Below are positions 1 to 9,200 of a stretch of DNA of 24,852 nucleotides, in pieces. The position numbers and the translations under genes were made by a program. The notes beneath the pieces are model-generated. The model saw only the letters and a list, made by a program, of their open reading frames with translations, was not told the DNA's origin and ran no database searches. The stretch's first letter is position 1. Every line of letters starts with the position of its first letter. This DNA is from JBLIKP01 sp047635375. Its GTDB lineage: Bacteria; Bacteroidota; Bacteroidia; Sphingobacteriales; Sphingobacteriaceae. The stretch covers positions 1 to 24,852 of the forward strand of contig JBLIKP010000029.1 in assembly GCA_047635375.1 (NCBI GenBank), written 5' to 3'.

Positions 1-295
1 TTATAGGAATAAATCCTGGAAAAACCTTAAGCCTTTCAAGTCCAACCTGACCACCTTCAACTTCAATAAAAAATGGCTCTGTTTTAATACTCTTGAAATT
101 TACGAGTGGATTAATCTGAAATTGGGTAAAAATCATTTGCCCACGCCAAAAGGAATAGGTTGCTGAGATTTCTCCAATTACAATATTATTAGACTGGTCA
201 ATTTTTTGTTCAATTGGTGTGTTATCAATGAAACACTCCTGACCACTTAGGTTAACCGTAAAAACGGAAAGAATAAAGAATAAAAATAGTCTCAT
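1..295 (-). CDS. Secreted protein with the N-terminal domain shared by the two downstream metalloproteases (3' part outside window)
   Basis: The reading frame is open from an ATG at 295 to the window edge, giving about 98 residues. It begins with a hydrophobic signal peptide (MRLFLFFILSVFTVNLSGQ). The following part lines up with residues about 25-105 of the two 1287-residue proteins at 2274 and 6237: an opening 'PIEQKIDQSNNIVIGE' matches their 'SLEERINESSIIIEG', and 'GGQVGLERLKVFPGF' matches 'GGQVGDFIQEIHPSL' in the second protease. It is therefore a third, more diverged carrier of the same unnamed N-terminal domain. Its C-terminal architecture cannot be seen. It lies 101 bp downstream of the CHU_C-domain gene on the same strand, across an AT-only stretch. 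Function is unknown; secretion is inferred from the signal peptide. Confidence 0.75.
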   Translation of the reverse strand, partial: MRLFLFFILSVFTVNLSGQECFIDNTPIEQKIDQSNNIVIGEISATYSFWRGQMIFTQFQINPLVNFKSIKTEPFFIEVEGGQVGLERLKVFPGFIPI

Positions 296-396
296 ATTTA
301 AGTATACAAAATAATGTATATATAAGTATCTATATACTTATATATATTAATATATATATATAATAATATATAAACTTTAAAAATGTTCCTTTATTA
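296..396. repeat. AT-only intergenic stretch with perfect palindromes
   Basis: Between two minus-strand genes the sequence is almost purely A and T. It contains a perfect 11-bp inverted repeat (319-329 with 334-344, 4-nt loop), followed by a TATATA-rich palindromic run to about 372. On the minus strand the hairpin lies just after the triple stop codon of the CHU_C gene, so it could help end transcription, but it lacks the G+C-rich stem of a normal intrinsic terminator. It could also extrude as a cruciform or serve as a promoter region for the truncated gene. Confidence 0.5.
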
Positions 397-2094
397 TTAA
401 AACGTAACGTTTAATATTCCGGTTACAGTTTTTTGGAATTCTTCTTCCCCATTAAGCCCAACGTAGCTAAATACGTACATGTATACTCCAGCAGTAAGAC
501 TGTGGTTAGTTCCCAATTGCTCCATGATATCGGTTGTTCCTCCAACTTCACCAGAATTAACAAGCACGGCTTCTCCCCAACGGTTATATAAAGACATTTT
601 GTAAGAAATTAAACGGCATGAAACCTGAGGTGTCCAGGTATCATTAATTCCATCGTTGTTTGGGGAATAAGCATTTGGGAAGTATACCTCACATTCGAAT
701 GGTTTAACTAAAACTCTTTTTTCTACAACATCAGCGCAAAGCTGAGGAATTGAAACAAAATAATTCCCAAATTGATTTCCTTCAATTATAGCACCATACT
801 CCTCTTGACCATCAGGATGTGTCCATTTTTGATCTCCGTCTATGTAATCAAAACTTGCATCAAGAGTCACCTTTCCATTTTTCAAGAAGGCTTCATCCGG
901 AATTTGTGTTTCAGGGAAGAAATTATTACAAGTAATCACAATAGAATCGCGTGTTATTCCACATTCATCCGAATAATCAACATAATAAATCCCTGGCTTT
1001 ATGAATTTACGGACCTTAGCACCGCTTCCATCTTCCCATTTTACAGTTCCCAGACCTTGAATAGAAATGGAATATCCAGTATCTAAGCTTACTTCGACAT
1101 CCTTTCCTAGAAAATTTCTCCCTACACCTTTTATTGTAATTGCATTAAGGTATTCAATGGTATCATTTAGAATTGTATCAGGAAATGCGGTGCTTTGAAC
1201 GATTAACTTAACGGAATAAGTCCCAGCGGAATCAAAAGTAAATGATGGGTTTTTATCCGTAAGAACACCTTGGTCGCTTCCTTCAACCACCCATTGGTAG
1301 CTAGTGACAATACCTACGGTTTTATCAGTTAAAACTACCGGTTCACCAACGCAGAAAATTTCTGTTGGAGTTATTGCATTGGCACGTAAACGTGGCTCCT
1401 GACAATCTTTAGGATCTATGGCAATACAAACGTCATCAATATAATAATGAGCTGCATAAATCCCACTTTGTGCGCCTGCTCTTAGTGTTACCGTATTATT
1501 TGTATTGTAAAAATTCCCAATAGCTAAGTAATCAACCGCAGTTAACGGTGCATAGGTTCCCTTAATTGTAGTCCACTCGGTTTTATCAGTAACGGGAGTA
1601 ACTTCATTAACTTCTGGAATATCAAGAGCAAATAGTGGGTCGTTAATATTTGGTTTACCAACAAAAAAGTTTACGCCTATATTATTTGAGGCTAACTCAT
1701 ATCTATCGGCCAAACTCACCTTAAATTCCACGTAATATGTTTGGCCAACTAAAAGTGGTTCTGAAAGAAATGATCCTAATAATTCTTGATCACTTCCTAA
1801 TCTATTGTCGGTCCAGGTAGTGATTGAAGCGTACGCCTTCCCATGGTCAGGGTCTTGTTCTCCTCTAATATTTACTGGTGCATCTGAATCCACCACGGTT
1901 GCACATTGATTAAAATAATCTGGAGTCTTTTTTAATGCTTCCCATCCAATTGCCTTTGAAATCTGTCCAAATTTATCTGGACAAGCCGAAGTCTGCTCAA
2001 AACTACCATTAACCACAAGGTTTTGAGTGAAGCCTTGAAGGGAAATCATGGTAATTAAGAGGACAGGGAAACCTTTAAAAAAGTAATTTTTCAT
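397..2094 (-). CDS. Secreted PKD-domain protein with gliding-motility/CHU_C-type T9SS C-terminal domain
   Basis: A 565-residue exported protein when read from the ATG at 2094, which gives a clean signal peptide (MKNYFFKGFPVLLITMISLQG). The frame also opens at 2130, but that adds 12 residues in front of the signal and would start upstream of the promoter-like box at 2119-2126. After the signal comes an 'NLVVNGSFE' jelly-roll-like region (about 25-230) of the kind found in Bacteroidota surface proteins, then a PKD-like domain (about 240-320) with 'GTYSVKLIV', and a further beta-rich region. The last ~95 residues match the CHU_C/gliding-motility-associated C-terminal domain, with 'FPNAYSPNNDGINDTW' and 'LYNRWGE', which directs T9SS export and surface attachment. 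No catalytic motif was recognised; an adhesin or structural role is inferred. Translation ends with three tandem TAA codons (399 to 391). It is divergent from the protease gene at 2274. Confidence 0.85.
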   Translation of the reverse strand: MKNYFFKGFPVLLITMISLQGFTQNLVVNGSFEQTSACPDKFGQISKAIGWEALKKTPDYFNQCATVVDSDAPVNIRGEQDPDHGKAYASITTWTDNRLGSDQELLGSFLSEPLLVGQTYYVEFKVSLADRYELASNNIGVNFFVGKPNINDPLFALDIPEVNEVTPVTDKTEWTTIKGTYAPLTAVDYLAIGNFYNTNNTVTLRAGAQSGIYAAHYYIDDVCIAIDPKDCQEPRLRANAITPTEIFCVGEPVVLTDKTVGIVTSYQWVVEGSDQGVLTDKNPSFTFDSAGTYSVKLIVQSTAFPDTILNDTIEYLNAITIKGVGRNFLGKDVEVSLDTGYSISIQGLGTVKWEDGSGAKVRKFIKPGIYYVDYSDECGITRDSIVITCNNFFPETQIPDEAFLKNGKVTLDASFDYIDGDQKWTHPDGQEEYGAIIEGNQFGNYFVSIPQLCADVVEKRVLVKPFECEVYFPNAYSPNNDGINDTWTPQVSCRLISYKMSLYNRWGEAVLVNSGEVGGTTDIMEQLGTNHSLTAGVYMYVFSYVGLNGEEEFQKTVTGILNVTF

Positions 2095-2118
2095 ATTATT
2101 TGAGAAGGATTCAAGGAC

Positions 2119-2126
2119 CAAATTTA
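2119..2126 (-). promoter_or_regulatory. Bacteroidota-type -7 element for the CHU_C gene
   Basis: The minus strand reads TAAATTTG, matching the TAnnTTTG -7 consensus of Bacteroidota sigma factor promoters, 24 nt before the ATG at 2094. No convincing -33 TTG was found at the usual distance. Its position argues for the 2094 start over the 2130 one. Confidence 0.4.
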
Positions 2127-2241
2127 ACAATTAAATTGAATTAGATTGTGTAACGATTTAGAAACCATAACCCTTTTAATTAAAAAAAAAGTGTCCCTTT
2201 AAATAAACCAAAATTTTAACATTATTAAATAATAGAAATTT

Positions 2242-2249
2242 TATCTTTG
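2242..2249 (+). promoter_or_regulatory. Bacteroidota-type -7 element for the first metalloprotease
   Basis: TATCTTTG is an exact match to TAnnTTTG, 24 nt before the ATG at 2274. The same octamer stands before dnaB (17688-17695). The -33 element is not obvious in the AT-rich upstream sequence. Confidence 0.55.
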
Positions 2250-2273
2250 CTACTTATACATTGACAATTTGTT

Positions 2274-5200
2274 ATGAAAAACTTAATTACACTACTCTTA
2301 ATTATTCTCTCCGTTTCATTCTCGCTCAAGGCAGAATCACTTCTTTACCCAGTTTCACTTGAGGAAAGAATCAACGAAAGTTCAATAATTATTGAAGGAA
2401 GGGTAATTGAGAAAAAAACAGTTTTCTCAGCAACCAAAGGAAATATCTATACCATTAATACCATATTTGTAAATGGTGTTTTCAAGGGAAATACATCAAT
2501 TAATAAAACCATCAAGGTGGTAACGCTTGGAGGGACCATAGGTGATTTCACAGAAACCATATTTCCTTCTCTTCAGTTAAACGTCGGTGAGATGGGAACT
2601 TTTTTCCTTCATTTAAGAAGAGCTACTTATGAATTATCAAATCCAATAGACGAAATATTATACACCACTTACTCAGACCAACAAGGGTTTGTTAAGTATG
2701 ATGAATTCCTAAATCAAGCAAACGATATTTTCAATGTGTATAAGAATATAGAGTCTGAATTCATTGAGCCACTAAAATCTGCATTGGGAGTAGACTTTAA
2801 AAGAAATCAACCAATTGAAAAGTATTTACCTTCAAACGCAAGCAACCAAAGACAGGCCTTAGCTATTGCAGGATTTTCTCCTTCAAGCATTTCGGCAGGA
2901 ACTGGATCTGTTCTAACTATCACTGGGACAGACTTTGGTTCTGATGCAGGTGTTGTTGCATTTTTAGATGCAAATAATGGAGGAACCTCATCTAATCCAG
3001 CAACTCCAATTACATGGACGCCTACCGAAATAACTGTTGCCGTTCCTACAGGAGTTGGAGCATTGGCTGGCTCTGGACAAGGAAATTTCATTATCCAACT
3101 TAGCGATGGTAGCACCCAAGCTACAAGTCCAGGTGACTCATTTAACATTGTGTTTAACATTCTAAATTACGGAACCAACCGTCCAGCAATGTCCGATGAC
3201 AACGGTTCAGGTGGCTATACCATGTCTTATAGCACAGGGACGGCAAATAACGGTGTAAACTTTAATGCTGATGCTGATGCGGTTGGATCCTACAGCCGAG
3301 CTTTGGAATCTTGGAGATGTGCAACGTTTGTAAATATTAATGTGGACGCAACTTCGGATGTGAATCGAGCAACTTCTGATGGTATAAATATTGTAACCTA
3401 CGACAATGATTTACAAGTTCTTCCCTCGGGAGTTTTAGGAACAGGCGCCTCATACACAGGTGGATGTAGTTCAGGTTTTTCTAAAGTTGTAGAAATTGAC
3501 ATCACCATGAGAAGAGATGGAACGGGTGGTACAAATTGGAACTACGGTCCAGGAAATAATTCTGGGGGTACTTCAGATTTTGAAAGTGTTGCACTTCACG
3601 AACTAGGACATATTCACCAATTAGGCCACGTAATAAACTCAGGTGAGGTAATGCACTTTGCGATTACTCAAGGTTCTCAAAATAGAGAGCTTGACCAAGC
3701 CATTGACATTGATGCCGGGGATTATGTAATGGGAAATAGCACAAATTCATCGTGTTCCCCTATGACAGCTTTATCTCCAGGAGCTTGTGGTATTAACTCA
3801 CCACTTGTAAAATTCTCTGCAGACAAAACTTCAGGTTGTGCTCCTTTATTGGTTCAATTTAATGATGAGTCTTCTGGTACATCAACAGGATATACTTGGG
3901 ATTTTGGTGATGGTTCAGCAAAATCAACTGAGGTAAATCCTTCACACACATACACCACAGCAGGAATATATTCTGTAAAACTTGTCGTTGAAAACACCAG
4001 TGGAGTTGACTCTTTATTAAAAGAAGGTTTCATAACTGTCAATGTTCCAGTTGAACTACCATTCCAACAAGATTTCGAAAACACAACTTTCCCACCAGCT
4101 GGGTTTACCATTTCTTCTGATTTATTAAGTGGTGATGTTCCGTGGACAAGATCAAACGAAGCATCAGCCTTTGGAGTTGGATCAGGCTCAGCAGTAATAA
4201 AAAATGGTGAAGTTGCTAATCCTGTTCAGGAAAACTCAATATTCACCGCTCCTTTAGATTTTTCAAATACCTCGAATCCACAATTTAAATTCGATGTTGC
4301 CTATGAAAGGTATTATTCTAACCCGACCGATTTATTAACTGTTTATTACAGTACGGATTGCGGAAAGACTTTTACTCAAACATCTTACCAAAAGGGACTT
4401 CAAAATCTATTTACAGTTACAGGTACTGCGGAAAATTACAGTGGAAATGGGAATACCTTCACTCCGTTTGTTCCTGAATCAAACGAATGGAGAACTGAAA
4501 CCATTTCTTTATCAGAATTGGTGGGATCACCAAATGTTATTCTAAAAATCGCGAGAGATAAAGGGGCATCCAATGGAGCAAGTAACCACCTTTATATTGA
4601 CAATATTTTGGTCGAGGATATTGTGGAAGCACCGGTGACCGCCTTTTCGGCCGATGAATTATCACCATGTGTTGAGGCGCCGGTGCAGTTTAGCGACCAA
4701 AGCGCAAATAATCCAAGCACATACCTATGGACATTTGAGGGAGGAACACCAGCAACCTCAACAAATAAAAATCCTTTAGTAACTTTTTCAGATGCTGGCT
4801 TAAAAATGGTTACCCTTAAGGTGAGTAATTCAGGTGGCGCCGACAGTTTAACAAAGGAGGAATATGTTAACGTACAGGCCAACCCATTTGCAGATGAAAT
4901 CACCTCGAACCTTGACGACATATGTTCCGGAACCGAAATTGTGGTTACCTCAGAAAATAATGTTGGGAGTATTATTTGGGAAGTTTCATCTGACGGAGAA
5001 AAATTTGGCGTACTTCCAAATGAAAACATAGGAATTCTTAACTACACCCCATCTGATACCGTATTTTTAAGATTAATAACCCAGACCAATAATTGCGGAA
5101 ACGACACCTCAAATACTGTTAAAATTAACGTAAACCCAACTCCTAGCGCTAATTTTTCGGCCTCAGCCACGCAAGCCAAAACAAACGAAGAAGTTATCTT

Positions 5201-6137
5201 TACCCATGATGGAAACGAGGAAAATAATTATATGTGGTATTTTGGTGATGGAAATACTTCAAGTGAACAAAATCCTACGCATAGTTATTCCGAATCCGGA
5301 CAGTATAGCGTTTCTTTAGTAATAAGTAATGAAACTGAATGTTCAGACTCTGTGGCTAAAGAAAGTTATATTAACATTTGTTCTCCAGCTATTGCTGGTT
5401 TATTGACAGCAGACAATGAGCTGATTTGTGGAAATGATCCGGTAAATGTTACTATTTCTGAATTCAAGGGTAGCATCACATGGGAAGAAAGCACTGACGG
5501 AATTAACTGGACGTCAATTGCCAATCAATCAAAAAACACATTATCTCATAATTTCACTGGTAGAATTTTCATCAGAGCAATCGCAGAGGATTTCCCATGT
5601 GATGCCGACACTTCAAATGTTATTGAAGTGATTCAAGACGAAATGCCTACGGCTGATTTTACAGCAAATAAAACAATCCTTAATGAGGGTGACTTTTTGA
5701 ATTTTACCAATACAGGAGATCAATCTTTAGACTATACCTGGGATTTCGGCGATGGGATATCAAGCACAACCTATGCTCCTACCTACTTCTATAGCACCGC
5801 AGGTACTTATACAGTTAAATTAAGCGTAGCAAACGAGAATTGCGAAAACGAGATTGTAAAAACGGATTACATTACCGTTAACCCAATGGGAACTGCAATT
5901 GAAAATATCCAATCGAAACTTGTTTCAGTTTACCCAAATCCAAGTAATGGAGTGTTTAATTTGGCTTTCGCCGATGGTGATGAAGTAAAGAAAATTTCAC
6001 TTTATTCAATTGAAGGAAGATTAATTTCTGAATACCCTATTGACATTAAAACAGTTAAAACTCCAGGAATCGGGGTTTACTTCTTAAAAATCCATTTTAA
6101 ACATAAATACATCACAATAAAGCTTATTTCCAAATAA
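2274..6137 (+). CDS. Large secreted multidomain metalloprotease, T9SS type A cargo (copy 1)
   Basis: 1287 residues. Order: signal peptide (1-20); an unrecognised N-terminal domain (about 22-185) shared with the genes at 1 and 6237; an IPT/TIG domain (about 197-290, 'SAGTGSVLTITGTDFG'); a metalloprotease region (about 300-500) with HELGHIHQLGH at 442-452 and a possible Met-turn at M460; PKD (about 511-590); a MAM/jelly-roll-like domain (about 592-783); PKD (787-868); then an Ig-like module, PKD ('YFGDGN'), a second Ig-like module and PKD ('WDFGDG'); and a type A sorting domain with 'YPNPSNG' near 1220 and a 'GVYFLKI' ending. The zinc ligands H442, H446 and H452 and the acid E443 are present, but the usual metzincin glycine at position 8 of the motif is Gln449. 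Family knowledge supports extracellular proteolysis; the substrate is unknown. A strong terminator follows, so it is probably transcribed separately from its tandem paralogue. Confidence 0.85.
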   Translation: MKNLITLLLIILSVSFSLKAESLLYPVSLEERINESSIIIEGRVIEKKTVFSATKGNIYTINTIFVNGVFKGNTSINKTIKVVTLGGTIGDFTETIFPSLQLNVGEMGTFFLHLRRATYELSNPIDEILYTTYSDQQGFVKYDEFLNQANDIFNVYKNIESEFIEPLKSALGVDFKRNQPIEKYLPSNASNQRQALAIAGFSPSSISAGTGSVLTITGTDFGSDAGVVAFLDANNGGTSSNPATPITWTPTEITVAVPTGVGALAGSGQGNFIIQLSDGSTQATSPGDSFNIVFNILNYGTNRPAMSDDNGSGGYTMSYSTGTANNGVNFNADADAVGSYSRALESWRCATFVNINVDATSDVNRATSDGINIVTYDNDLQVLPSGVLGTGASYTGGCSSGFSKVVEIDITMRRDGTGGTNWNYGPGNNSGGTSDFESVALHELGHIHQLGHVINSGEVMHFAITQGSQNRELDQAIDIDAGDYVMGNSTNSSCSPMTALSPGACGINSPLVKFSADKTSGCAPLLVQFNDESSGTSTGYTWDFGDGSAKSTEVNPSHTYTTAGIYSVKLVVENTSGVDSLLKEGFITVNVPVELPFQQDFENTTFPPAGFTISSDLLSGDVPWTRSNEASAFGVGSGSAVIKNGEVANPVQENSIFTAPLDFSNTSNPQFKFDVAYERYYSNPTDLLTVYYSTDCGKTFTQTSYQKGLQNLFTVTGTAENYSGNGNTFTPFVPESNEWRTETISLSELVGSPNVILKIARDKGASNGASNHLYIDNILVEDIVEAPVTAFSADELSPCVEAPVQFSDQSANNPSTYLWTFEGGTPATSTNKNPLVTFSDAGLKMVTLKVSNSGGADSLTKEEYVNVQANPFADEITSNLDDICSGTEIVVTSENNVGSIIWEVSSDGEKFGVLPNENIGILNYTPSDTVFLRLITQTNNCGNDTSNTVKINVNPTPSANFSASATQAKTNEEVIFTHDGNEENNYMWYFGDGNTSSEQNPTHSYSESGQYSVSLVISNETECSDSVAKESYINICSPAIAGLLTADNELICGNDPVNVTISEFKGSITWEESTDGINWTSIANQSKNTLSHNFTGRIFIRAIAEDFPCDADTSNVIEVIQDEMPTADFTANKTILNEGDFLNFTNTGDQSLDYTWDFGDGISSTTYAPTYFYSTAGTYTVKLSVANENCENEIVKTDYITVNPMGTAIENIQSKLVSVYPNPSNGVFNLAFADGDEVKKISLYSIEGRLISEYPIDIKTVKTPGIGVYFLKIHFKHKYITIKLISK

Positions 6138-6161
6138 AATTCTTTTTAAAAATTTCGAATA

Positions 6162-6192
6162 AAAAAATCCAAGGGAATCCCTTGGATTTTTT
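6162..6192 (+). terminator. Intrinsic terminator after the first metalloprotease
   Basis: A 14-bp stem (6162-6175 with 6179-6192) with a 3-nt loop, containing tccaaggg/cccttgga flanked by A and T tracts, starts 24 nt after the stop codon. The flanking tracts make it usable on both strands. Confidence 0.9.
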
Positions 6193-6236
6193 GTTTTATA
6201 CGGTATATTGCAGGATTAATTAACCTTAAATATCCG

Positions 6237-9200
6237 ATGAAAAATTATTTACTAATCCTTTTTTTAACAGTAACTGCCTTAAATTCAGCATTTTCACAAA
6301 CAATGCTATATCCTGTCTCATTAAATGAGAGGATAGAAACCAGTTCCATTATTATTGAGGGAAAAGTACTTTCAAAGGAGAGTATTACTACCATTGATAA
6401 AAGAAATATCTACACCATAAATACTATAGAAATTAATGGTTTTTTAAAGAATTCTAATTTTTCCAGGCCTACAATTCAAGTACTGACTCAAGGTGGTCAA
6501 GTGGGAGATTTTATTCAAGAAATTCATCCTAGCCTTCAGCTAGAAATTGGTGAAATGGGAACATTCTTTTTATTTCAGCCAGAATACAAAGTAAACGTAC
6601 TCAACGAAAAAAAATATCATCATGTTTTCGCCGACCAACAAGGTTTTGTGAAATATGATGACTACTTCAACCATGGAATGGACATTTTCAATGTATATAA
6701 AGACATTGATAAGGATTTCATCACCCAAGTTTTGAACCATACTGGAGGGAATCTGGAAAGGAAAAGCGACATAGGTAAGTACTTACCTGAAAATAAAGTC
6801 AATAAGACATCGGCTTTAGCCATAACTAGCTTCTCTCCAAGAAATATCAATGCGGGTACCGGCTCAATACTCACTATTACTGGTACTGATTTTGGAGCCG
6901 TAGAAGGAAATGTATTATTTCTAGATGCAAACACGGGCGGGCAAGGAACATTGACCAATGCCACCGCCCCAGAAAGCTGGACAAATACAAAGATTGAAGT
7001 TATTGTTCCAACTCGGGCTGGAGCCGATGACTTCGCCGGAAAGGGATATTTTATTGTTAAGACAGCAACAGGGCAAGAAATCACAAGTCCAGGCGACTCT
7101 TTTAATGTAAGATTCAACATTTCTAATTATTCCGGAAACTTGCCACACCTTTCCGATGTAAGCCAACAAGGAGGTTACCTAATGTTACCTAGTGAAGGAA
7201 CAGATAACAATGGAGTTGATTTCGCAGGCCATTCTAAAGCATTTGCCTCTTACAAAAGAGCATTACAAAGTTGGAGATGTAATACCTTAGTGAATTTTGA
7301 AATTGGTGATGCAACCCCAAGTAATTCACGTGGTATGGACGCAGAAAACATTATTGCATTTGATAATGATGCCGCTCCGCTAAACTCCGGTGTACTAGGA
7401 ATTGCAGCCACCTACCCAAGTCCAGTAGCCTGCAACACCGGAATAACAAAAATTAACGAATTAGATATGATTTTTCGTCGGAACGGAACGGGTGGAATAA
7501 CCTGGACCTTTGGCCCAGAAAAAAACTCATCTCAAACTTCGGACTTTGAAAGTGTGGCAGTTCATGAAATTGGACATCAACACCAATTAGGCCATATAAT
7601 TAACCCTGATAAGATCATGAATTTCTCCCTTTCAAGAGGAACTCAATACCGAATTTTGGATCCACAAATTAATATTGATGCAGGTTTATTTGTCCTAGAA
7701 AAATCCACCAATATTCTTTGCCAACCAATGACGATAATTGACGAAGATATTTGCGCCCTATTTCCTCCTACAGCATTATTCACCTCAGATAAAATTATTG
7801 GTTGTGGACCAACTACAATAAACTTCACTAGTACTTCATTAGGCTCACCATCGACTTTTACTTGGGATTTCGGAGATGGCAGCCCTGTTTCTAACGATCA
7901 AAATCCGTCACATTCATATTCTTCTTTAGCAAATTATAATGTCACACTTACTGTTTCAAATGAAATTGGGTCTGACTCAAAAACCATAAATAATTATATT
8001 ATAATAACCGAAGCTCAAACTCTTCCTTTCTTTGAAGACTTTGAAACCAATGAATTCCCTTTAAATGGAATCTCAAGAACGTTAACCATTCTTGAAAGAG
8101 ATACCATTTGGGAAAGAAGTGCAATAGCCTCTTCATTTGGAAATGGAACAGGTTCAGCGGTATTAGCGAATGATGAAACTGTTTTTCCAGTAGAGTCTAA
8201 TTCGCTATTAACACCACCATTTGATTTTTCTAACGTTCAAAACCCGAAAATCAGCTTCGATGTTGCCTACGAACAATTTTACAATGACCCTACAAATCGT
8301 CTTACCTTATTTTACAGTATAGATTGTGGCGCCACTTACGTCGAGTTATCCTACAAAAAGGGGACAGGCGATTTAGCTACTTCGCAAGGCATACCACAGG
8401 ATTACGCTGGAGCTGGTGGAAACTGGAAACCATTCGTTCCTGAAGCCACAGAATGGAGATCCGACACCTTATCAATAAGTGAATTGGCTGGCAAAAATGG
8501 TGTGATTATAAAATTCCAACGTGATCAGGATGGGTCAGACGGAGTTTCAAACAGTTTATATATTGATAACATAAGTGTTAGAGACGATCTACCTATTCCA
8601 ACGGCCTTATTCACATCAGAAAACCAAGCCCCATGTATTAACGATTCGGTTGAATTTTTAAATGAAAGTATTTTTGGGACTTCCTATGAATGGATTTTTG
8701 AAGATGGAAGTCCGGCCACTTCAGAATTAATGAATCCAAAGGCTGTTTTCCTTTCAATTGGAAGCAAAAAAGTAACTTTAATTACAGCAAACAGCACGGG
8801 CTCAGACACTGTAGTAATGGAAGCTTTTATTGAAGTTCAAGGCTCCTCTTTTATCGGCGAAATTAGCTATGCAACACAAGATATTTGCACAGGGAAGGAA
8901 ATAGTGATAACTCTAGATAGCGCAGTGGGCGCAATGCTTTGGGAAGAATCATTGGACGGTATAATCTTCCAAGCTATTGAAGGAAAAACGAAAAAATCAC
9001 TTTCCTACATTCCTCAGGACACCGTATTTATAAGAGCAATTGCTGGTAATGAATTTTGTGGGTCTGACACATCAAACATTATCCAATTAAATGCAATCCC
9101 AACCCCTACTGCAGATTTTGAACCCTCGTTTAATCCGGCAAGTACAATCGCGGAAATTACTTTTTCTAATACAGGAGCCTTAGAGAATACTTATAAATGG

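Noticed and set aside
772..1086. Plus-strand frame of 104 codons inside the CHU_C gene
   Set aside because: Antisense to a well-supported secreted protein and rich in Ile/Ser/Cys as expected of chance antisense translation.
2807..3160. Minus-strand frame of 117 codons inside the first metalloprotease
   Set aside because: It lies wholly within the IPT/TIG-encoding region of a clear gene; the protein is Val/Pro-rich antisense composition with no motif. A matching antisense frame in the paralogue (6662-7120) reflects the same underlying sense sequence.
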